64,000 bases of DNA from NCBI RefSeq assembly GCF_016722785.1, contig NZ_JAEQNE010000002.1, positions 868,001 to 932,000 of the forward strand. Direction: 5' to 3'. Positions 55,359-64,000 of the stretch are shown piece after piece. Each line of letters opens with the position of its first letter. The first letter of the stretch is position 1. This stretch comes from Ramlibacter monticola (GTDB lineage: Bacteria; Pseudomonadota; Gammaproteobacteria; Burkholderiales; Burkholderiaceae_C). The notes beneath the pieces were generated by a model that saw only the letters and a program-made list of their open reading frames with translations, was not told the origin of the DNA and ran no database searches. The translations under genes and the position numbers were made by a program.

Positions 55359-56531
55359 CTAGCCGGCGTTCGTTGGCTCGGGTGTGCCCGTCACTGCGGT
55401 GAGGTGTGCATGTCGGGAAAGGCGGATCGAAAACACGCACCCGGTCCCGGGCAGGTTCCGCACGGTCAGGTTGCCTCCTGCGCTTTCCACGTTCGCACGC
55501 GCAATGCACAGCCCGAGTCCCAGTCCACTCTTGTCCTGGGTGCCGCGGGAGAACGGCCGGAACAGGATTTCCGCGATCCCTGCCGGAAGACCTCCGCAGT
55601 GATCTGCAACTTCGATCAAGACCGCGCCGTCATCGCCCGCGTAGGCGTTCAAGGAGACTTCCGTCTGCGGGAGGGTGAACTTGAAGGCGTTCTGGAGCAG
55701 GTTCATCAGCGCGCCCATGAGAAGCTGGCGGTCCCCCTCGACTTCGAGTTCCGTGTCGACATGCCTGACTTTGAAGGAAGATCCGCGCGCGTTGGCGTCC
55801 AGCATCGCCGCGCTGCCGGCATCGGCGATGAACTCGGCGACGGAGAAGACTTCCGGGTCCCGCGCAAGATTGGCGTCGACGCGCACCTCATCGAGGGCGT
55901 GCTTGACCAGTGACGCCAGGGCTGCCAGGCTGCGCTTCAACACTGCGCCCGTGGCCCCTGTGACGGGCAATTGCCCGCTTTCCAGCGCCGTGAGGGCGAG
56001 TTTGGCGCTCAGCAAGGAGTTGCGAAGCTCGTGCAGGAGGAAACCGAGCCGCTCGTTCGACTCCCTTGCGGCCTGGCGGGATTGGGCCGCATCGCGCTGA
56101 ACGCTGAACGCAGTCACGGCGTTGGCAATGGCGTTGTCCAGGCAGCGATTGAGGGTCCTGAATTCGCCGACGCTGAAAGGCGCATCCCGCTCCTCGGCAA
56201 GATCCGTGATGGCCTGGCACAGGTCGCCATAGTCGTGGACGACCTGGTCCAGCGTGTACCCGAGTTCCAGGAGTTGCCCTCCATGCGCGCTGGCAGTGGT
56301 GCTCATCTCGGAGAGGACACCCAACGAGCCGCCCGCAGCGCCGGAGATCCTGAGACTTTCAGCGGGAAGGTCCGCCTTCTCCGCCTGGAGAGTCCGTATC
56401 AACTGATCCAGGAACAGGGGAACCCCGTTCTGCAGTTGCTCTGGAGTGGCAGCACGAAGCGGTCGCTGACCTACCTTGGCCTTGCAGCGCTCTACCAGTT
56501 GCTCACGATTGTGGATCAGGAATTCATCCAT
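55359..56531 (-). CDS. Soluble sensor histidine kinase with RsbR-like N-terminal helical domain
   Basis: A 390-residue cytoplasmic kinase with ATG behind GGGAGACG. The N-terminal 150 residues are helical (DEFLIHNREQLVERCKAKV, LGYTLDQVVHDYGDLCQAI) and resemble the RsbRD_N/globin-like sensor modules found in such kinases. The kinase core has LLHELRNSLL (His167), NLLQNAFKFT, DHCGGLPAG and GLGLGLCIAR. No membrane helix and no partner regulator are present. A four-copy 14-bp tandem repeat ends 29 bp before the start codon. Confidence 0.85.
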   Translation of the reverse strand: MDEFLIHNREQLVERCKAKVGQRPLRAATPEQLQNGVPLFLDQLIRTLQAEKADLPAESLRISGAAGGSLGVLSEMSTTASAHGGQLLELGYTLDQVVHDYGDLCQAITDLAEERDAPFSVGEFRTLNRCLDNAIANAVTAFSVQRDAAQSRQAARESNERLGFLLHELRNSLLSAKLALTALESGQLPVTGATGAVLKRSLAALASLVKHALDEVRVDANLARDPEVFSVAEFIADAGSAAMLDANARGSSFKVRHVDTELEVEGDRQLLMGALMNLLQNAFKFTLPQTEVSLNAYAGDDGAVLIEVADHCGGLPAGIAEILFRPFSRGTQDKSGLGLGLCIARANVESAGGNLTVRNLPGTGCVFSIRLSRHAHLTAVTGTPEPTNAG

Positions 56532-56559
56532 GATCGTCTCCCAAATCTCGGCGGCAGGC

Positions 56560-56615
56560 ACCGACCGGCAGACACCGACCGGCAGACACCGACCGGCAGA
56601 CACCGACCGGCAGAC
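56560..56615. repeat. Tandem repeat, four copies of a 14-bp unit
   Basis: ACCGACCGGCAGAC is repeated four times without a mismatch directly upstream of the histidine kinase gene (29-84 bp before its ATG on the minus strand). A further partial copy (ACC) follows at 56616. The unit length is not a multiple of three, so copy-number change would not preserve any frame; it would alter leader length or operator number. Confidence 0.85.
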
Positions 56616-56820
56616 ACCAGTGTGCGCCTTTCGCCAATGACGAGCACCCTGGAGCCCAGCGCGCTCCGGGTAAAGATTCACCCTGCTCGCAGGAGTGCGG
56701 TTGCGGCCGCTACGCCGTCGAAGCATGTGAGCGGAGGCCGGCCCCCTTGAACGACGCGGAGCGAAAGGATCGGCTGTTCTCGTCCCGTCGTCGATCGCCC
56801 CTGTTCCGCCTGCGCGAAGG

Positions 56821-57624
56821 TCACAGGGACATCTCGTAGTGGATCGTCAGCGGCGCATGGTCGCTGAAGCGCGCGTCCTTGTAGATCGAGACCGCGCGCG
56901 CCGTCTGCGCGATGCCTGCGGTGGCGATCTGGTAGTCCAGGCGCCACCCGACGTTCTTGGCGTACGCCTGGCCGCGGTTGCTCCACCACGTGTAGCAGGT
57001 GTCGGTGGTGTCCGGGTGGAGGTGACGATATACGTCCACCAGGCCCGTTTCGGACAACAACTTTGTCATCCAGGCCCGTTCCTCGGGCAGGAAACCGCTG
57101 TTCTTCCGGTTGCCCTTCCAGTTCTTCAGATCCCGTTCCATGTGGGCGATGTTGACGTCGCCGCAGAGGACGAATTCGCGCGTCTCCTTCAGCGCCGCCA
57201 GGTGCGGGTCGAACACGTCGAGGAAACGGAACTTGGCCTGCTGGCGGTCCTCGCCGGAGGAGCCGGAGGGGAAGTAGCAGCTGATGATGGAGAGCTTGCG
57301 CCGCGGGGTGTCGAAGCGCAGTTCGACATAGCGGCCCTCGGCGTCGAATTCCTCGCAGCCGAAGCCGACGATCACGTCGCTGGGCTCGTGCCGGCTGAAG
57401 GCGCCCACGCCCGAATAGCCCTTCTTCCGGGCGAAGTGGAAGTGGCCCTTGAGGCCGGCCAGCGCGTCGTACTTGCCATGCACGTCGGGCGCCTGCGCCT
57501 TCACCTCCTGCACGCAAATACAATCCGGACTGGTCTGGGCAAGCCAGGCCTCGACCCCCTTGCTGGCCGCCGAGCGGATGCCATTGAGGTTCAGGCTGGT
57601 GAGTTTGAAGAAGGAATTTCCCAT
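56821..57624 (-). CDS. xthA: Exodeoxyribonuclease III
   Basis: A 267-residue AP endonuclease/3'-5' exonuclease. It has the first-strand SLNLNGIRSA, catalytic Glu40 in CVQEVKAQ, CGDVNIAH, and the terminal SDHAPL with Asp255-His256. It repairs abasic sites in the cytoplasm. The ATG at 57624 is the only credible start, since no internal Met precedes the conserved KLTSLNLN. It overlaps the pyrE ATG on the other strand, leaving no intergenic DNA. A degraded second copy is at 52363-52503. Confidence 0.95.
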   Translation of the reverse strand: MGNSFFKLTSLNLNGIRSAASKGVEAWLAQTSPDCICVQEVKAQAPDVHGKYDALAGLKGHFHFARKKGYSGVGAFSRHEPSDVIVGFGCEEFDAEGRYVELRFDTPRRKLSIISCYFPSGSSGEDRQQAKFRFLDVFDPHLAALKETREFVLCGDVNIAHMERDLKNWKGNRKNSGFLPEERAWMTKLLSETGLVDVYRHLHPDTTDTCYTWWSNRGQAYAKNVGWRLDYQIATAGIAQTARAVSIYKDARFSDHAPLTIHYEMSL

Positions 57625-58303
57625 GGTGGCGGATGGCAGCCAGGACGCCCTGGCCCAGGATTTCGTGGAGTTCGCCGTGCGCTCCGGCGTCCTGCGTTTC
57701 GGTGAATTCAGGACGAAGGCCGGGCGCCTCTCCCCCTATTTCTTCAACGCGGGCCTGTTCGACGACGGCGCGAAGCTGGGGCGGCTGGCGCAATTCTATG
57801 CAGGCCGCATCCTCGCTTCGGGCATCGAGTTCGACATGCTGTTCGGGCCGGCCTACAAGGGCATCCCGCTGGCCGCGGCCGTGGCGATCGAGCTGGCCCG
57901 CATGGGCCGCAACGTCCCCTACGCCTACAACCGCAAGGAAGCCAAGGACCACGGCGAGGGCGGCACCCTGGTCGGCGCGCCGGTGCGCGGCCGGGTGCTG
58001 ATCGTCGACGACGTCATGTCCGCCGGGACGGCCGCCCGCGAGTCGATCGCCCTCATCCGGGCGGCCGGTGCCACCCCCCACGCGGTGGCCATCGCCCTCG
58101 ACCGTCAGGAGAAGGCGACGGAGGACGGGCACGACGCGCCGTGGAGCGCCGTGCAATATGTCCGGGAAAGACTGGGATTGCACGTCTGCGCCATCGCCAG
58201 GCTGGCAGATCTCTTGCATTATCTGCAAGTGCACGCCGGCCAGGAGCTGGGGCAGCACCACGCGAAGGTGCTTGCCTACCGGGATCGATACGGAGCCGGC
58301 TGA
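57623..58303 (+). CDS. pyrE: Orotate phosphoribosyltransferase
   Basis: A 226-residue type I phosphoribosyltransferase catalysing orotate + PRPP to OMP in pyrimidine synthesis. It shows KAGRLSPYFFNAGLF, FGPAYKGIPLA, YAYNRKEAKDHGEGG (flexible loop with Lys/Arg/Asp) and the PRPP motif VLIVDDVMSAGTA. The ATG follows AAGGAA, which lies within the coding start of divergent xthA; a GTG three bases on is an alternative. The promoter must therefore lie inside xthA. A DUF4124 gene follows 13 bp downstream. Confidence 0.95.
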   Translation: MVADGSQDALAQDFVEFAVRSGVLRFGEFRTKAGRLSPYFFNAGLFDDGAKLGRLAQFYAGRILASGIEFDMLFGPAYKGIPLAAAVAIELARMGRNVPYAYNRKEAKDHGEGGTLVGAPVRGRVLIVDDVMSAGTAARESIALIRAAGATPHAVAIALDRQEKATEDGHDAPWSAVQYVRERLGLHVCAIARLADLLHYLQVHAGQELGQHHAKVLAYRDRYGAG

Positions 58304-58316
58304 AGAGGAAGCCCTG

Positions 58317-59021
58317 TTGCTTGTAAACCGCTGTATCCGACTGCTTTCCGGCGCCCTGCTGGCCGCCGGTTCGCTTGCGCCCGCCTGGGCGCAGCCGGCC
58401 CAGACGGGCAGCATCTACACCTGCATCGACGCGCGCGGGCAGCGGCTGACTTCCGACCGCCCGATCATGGAATGCCTCGACCGCGAGCAGAAGGAGCTCA
58501 AGCGCGATGGCACCGTGCGCCGCACCATCGGCCCTTCCATGACGGCACAGGAGCGCGCGGCCTTCGAGGAGCGTGAGCGCCGGCTCGCCGAGGAGCGCCT
58601 GCGCCAGGTGGACGAGAAGCGGGCGCAGAAGGCCCTGCTCACGCGCTACCCCGACCAGGCCGCCCACGACGCCGAACGCGTCAAGGCCCTGCGCGCCGCC
58701 CAGGACGTGCTCGCCGCCGGCCAGCGCCGCCTGCACGACCTGCAGGACCAGCGCGGCAAGCTGCTGCAGGAAACCGAGTTCTACAAGGACCCGGGCAAGC
58801 TGCCGGCCAAACTCAAGCGCCAGCTGGACGAAAACGAGGAACAGCTCGCCGGCCAGCAGCGCTTCATCGCGGCCCAGGAAGAGGAGAAGAAGCGCATCGA
58901 CGCGCGCTTCGACGAGGAACTGGTGCGCCTGAAGGCCCTCTGGGTCCAGACGTCGGCTCCGTCCACGGCGACCTCGGGCGCGGCGAGCGCGGCCGGCGGG
59001 GTGCCGCAGCCGCGCCGCTGA
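58317..59021 (+). CDS. DUF4124 domain secreted coiled-coil protein
   Basis: A 234-residue periplasmic protein starting at TTG behind AGAGGAA; no ATG exists nearby, and a signal peptide (about 1-27, AWAQP) begins at once. The DUF4124 part (about 30-55) has GSIYTCIDARGQRLTSDRP. The rest (about 70-215) is a long charged helix (ERAAFEERERRLAEERLRQVDEKR... pattern) predicted to be coiled coil, ending in an Ala/Ser/Pro tail. Role unknown. It follows pyrE by 13 bp and is convergent with gatB. Confidence 0.8.
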   Translation: MLVNRCIRLLSGALLAAGSLAPAWAQPAQTGSIYTCIDARGQRLTSDRPIMECLDREQKELKRDGTVRRTIGPSMTAQERAAFEERERRLAEERLRQVDEKRAQKALLTRYPDQAAHDAERVKALRAAQDVLAAGQRRLHDLQDQRGKLLQETEFYKDPGKLPAKLKRQLDENEEQLAGQQRFIAAQEEEKKRIDARFDEELVRLKALWVQTSAPSTATSGAASAAGGVPQPRR

Positions 59022-59082
59022 TCTTCGTCGCCGGGGCGACGATTCCCCCGAGGGTGGGGCCCCGCGTCCCCGCGCTTGCCCC

Positions 59083-60533
59083 TCAGATCCCCAGTTTCCG
59101 GCGCAGCAGGTCACCCACCTGCTGCGGGTTCGCCTTGCCCTTGCTGGCCTTCATGGCCTGGCCGACCAGGGCGTTGAAGGCCTTGTCCTTGCCGGCGCGG
59201 ACCTGTTCGACGTTGGCGGCGTTGGCGGCGATCACCTCGTCGACGATCTGCTCCAGCGCGCCGCTGTCGTTCATCTGCCTGAGGCCCTTGGCCTCGATGA
59301 CCTGGTCGACGTCGCTACCTTCGCCGGTCCACAGCGCATCGAACACCTGGCGGGCGGCGTTGTTGGACACGGTCCCGTCCTGGATGCGCCGGATCAGGGC
59401 GGCCAGCGTCGCCGCCGCCAGCGGCGCCTGCTCTATCCCGATTTCCTGCGCGTTCAGGCGGCGCGACACCTCGCCCATGATCCAGTTGCTCGCCAGCTTC
59501 GGCTGGCCGGAGGCGCGCGCGACCTCCTCGAACCAGGCGCCCATCGCCTTGCTCTGGGTGAGCGTGGTGGCGTCGTATTCGGGCAGGCCGTAGTCGGCGA
59601 CGAAGCGCGCCGCCATCAGGCGCGGCAGCTCGGGCATCTCGCCCTGGATACGCTCGATCCACTCGGGGGCGATCACCAGCGGCGGCAGGTCGGGATCGGG
59701 GAAGTAGCGGTAGTCGGCCGCGTCTTCCTTGGTCCGCATGGCGCGCGTCTCGCCGGTGTCGGGATCGAACAGCACGGTGGCCTGCTCGATCGCGAGGCCG
59801 TCCTCCAGCCGTTCGATCTGCCAGCGCACCTCGAAGTCGATCGCCTCCTTCATGAACCGGAAGGAGTTCAGGTTCTTGATCTCGCGGCGGGTGCCCAGGG
59901 GCTGGCCCGGCTTGCGCACCGAGACGTTGGCGTCGCAGCGGAAGCTGCCTTCCTGCATGTTGCCGTCGCAGATGCCGATCCAGGTGACGATCTTGTGCAG
60001 CTCCCTGGCATAGGCCACCGCCTCGTCGGAGGAGCGCATGTCGGGCTCGGTCACGATCTCCAGCAGCGGCGTGCCGGCGCGGTTCAGGTCGATGCCGGAC
60101 TGGCCCACGAAGTCCTCGTGCAGCGACTTGCCGGCGTCTTCCTCGAGGTGGGCGCGCACCAGGCGCACCGTCTTCTTCTCGTCGCCGAGGAAGAAGCCGA
60201 TCTCGCCGCCCTGCACCACCGGGATCTCGTACTGCGAGATCTGGTAGCCCTTGGGCAGGTCCGGGTAGAAGTAGTTTTTGCGCGCGAAGATGCTGCGCGG
60301 CGCCACGTGCGCGCCGATCGCGAGTCCGAAGCGGATCGCGCGCTCCACCGCGCCCTCGTTCATCACCGGCAGCGTGCCGGGCAGCGCCAGGTCCACCGCG
60401 CTGGCCTGCGTGTTGGGCTCGGCGCCGAACTCGGTCGGTGCGCGGCTGAAGATCTTGCTGTGCGTGGAGAGTTGCGCGTGGGTCTCGAAGCCGATGACGA
60501 CTTCGTAGCCGTGGATGAGCTTGCTCGTGGACA

Positions 60534-60534
<1 letters not shown>
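59083..60534 (-). CDS. gatB: Asp/Glu-tRNA(Asn/Gln) amidotransferase subunit B
   Basis: A 483-residue GatB. It has the N-terminal [14 protein letters not shown], cradle residues in [18 protein letters not shown] (as [15 protein letters not shown]), [19 protein letters not shown], and the C-terminal YqeY-like helical tail ending LRRKLGI. It activates and transfers ammonia to Glu-tRNAGln or Asp-tRNAAsn. Its ATG overlaps the gatA stop (TGATG). Together with gatC and gatA it forms a tight operon divergent from mreB. Start at 60534 is chosen because the upstream frame is antisense noise of gatA. Confidence 0.96.
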
Positions 60535-63509
<2,975 letters not shown>

Positions 63510-63518
63510 CGAAATGAC

Positions 63519-63617
63519 CGCGCCGGGTGCGGCGCGGGATGACACGCTGGCTTCGCCCAGCATGACAATATCGGTCTCCTTTGTCATTCGTCCCTGAGCG
63601 AAGCGAAGTCATCCCGC
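63519..63617. repeat. Cluster of nested inverted repeats between mreB and mreC
   Basis: Three local hairpins can be drawn: CGCGCC/GGCGCG (63519-63524, 63531-63536), GCTGG/CCAGC (63546-63550, 63557-63561), and TGACAA/TTGTCA (63563-63568, 63581-63586). A longer pair, GCGGGATGAC (63534-63543) with GTCATCCCGC (63608-63617), encloses the last two and ends one base before the mreC ATG. The GTCATCCCGC phrase recalls dispersed intergenic repeats. The structure could tune mreC translation relative to mreB. Confidence 0.75.
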
Positions 63618-63618
63618 C

Positions 63619-64000
63619 ATGCCCTTAGGCACCCTCGATCGCACACCCCCGCCGTTCTTCAAGCAGGGCCCCTCGGCGCTCTCGAAGCTGATGGTCTGCA
63701 GCGCGCTGGCGCTGTTCCTCATGGTCGCGGACGCGCGCTTCAAGATCACGCAGCCGGTGCGCTCGGCCATGGCCACGGTGCTGTTCCCGGTGCAGTGGCT
63801 CGCGATGCGCCCGGTGCTCGGCGTGCGCACGGTGCAGGACTACTTCACCAGCCTCAGCACCGCGCTGCAGAACGAGGAGGCGGCCCGCCGCAAGCTGGTG
63901 ATGCAGTCGCAGCGCGCCAACCAGGTCGAGCAGCTCACGCTGGAGAACAACCAGCTGCGCAAGCTGCTGCAGCTGCGCGACCGCCTGAACACCACCACCC
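63619..64000 (+). CDS. mreC: Rod shape-determining protein MreC, 3' part outside window
   Basis: The first 127 codons of mreC are present. A basic/proline N-terminus is followed by one membrane helix (about residues 22-40, MVCSALALFLMVA), then the periplasmic coiled coil (NEEAARRKLVMQSQRANQVEQL, ENNQLRKLLQLRDRL). The position directly after mreB confirms the identity. The ATG has no clear Shine-Dalgarno; its ribosome site is inside a potential hairpin. MreC links MreB to the penicillin-binding and MreD/RodA complex. Confidence 0.93.
   Translation, partial: MPLGTLDRTPPPFFKQGPSALSKLMVCSALALFLMVADARFKITQPVRSAMATVLFPVQWLAMRPVLGVRTVQDYFTSLSTALQNEEAARRKLVMQSQRANQVEQLTLENNQLRKLLQLRDRLNTTT

Noticed and set aside
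56560-56615. The 14-bp tandem array as a CRISPR
   Set aside because: The units are contiguous with no spacers and there are no cas genes.

Overview
The window is gene-dense, about 70% G+C bacterial chromosome with strong third-position GC bias. It is most like a betaproteobacterium of the order Burkholderiales, probably family Comamonadaceae (Ramlibacter or Variovorax type). The evidence is the xthA/pyrE/gatBAC/mreBC block, four Bug-type (TctC-like) solute-binding proteins with no membrane partners, DctA, methylglyoxal synthase, and CaiB and HMG-CoA lyase modules. This placement is inferred from protein style and gene order, not from a search. No rRNA, tRNA, CRISPR array or transposase gene was seen.

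Left part (1-12.8 kb): the end of an M15 peptidase gene; a small HPF/RaiA-like protein; a four-gene run (Gfo/Idh/MocA oxidoreductase, Bug receptor, polysaccharide-deacetylase-like hydrolase, gamma-glutamyltransferase-like enzyme); a degenerate nucleotidyl-cyclase-like protein; a nucleotidyltransferase-fold protein; a metallophosphoesterase overlapping mgsA; and a KdpD/KdpE-like pair just upstream of kup. Two half-sites 11 bp apart lie in front of kup.

Middle (12.8-33.2 kb): a 934-residue DUF4157 (eCIS-core) protein with a C-terminal AHH nuclease motif; an alpha/beta hydrolase, Bug and membrane-protein operon; dctA, whose terminator contains the start codon of a triheme cytochrome; a long inverted repeat; a hemerythrin; a metallophosphoesterase coupled to a protein kinase-UspA fusion; an enoyl-CoA hydratase, MDR oxidoreductase and Bug operon; and a complete four-gene chaperone-usher fimbria with a G8 tract upstream of the pilin gene.

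Centre right (33.2-39.4 kb): a divergent catabolic island. A LysR regulator and a swivel-first aconitase-family hydratase face an HMG-CoA-lyase-like enzyme, a CaiB-type CoA-transferase and a Bug receptor. It looks like a route for uptake, hydration, CoA activation and cleavage of a branched or tricarboxylic acid.

Right part (39.4-64 kb): a hybrid histidine kinase, arginase, zinc alcohol dehydrogenase, asparaginase II, AEC carrier, Rep-type helicase, outer-membrane phospholipase A and bestrophin. Next come the decayed 3' end of an exonuclease III gene, a transglutaminase, a PHB-depolymerase-type esterase and a soluble histidine kinase with a 14-bp tandem repeat upstream. Last is the housekeeping block: xthA and pyrE with interlocked start codons, a DUF4124 protein, gatCAB, mreB and the start of mreC.
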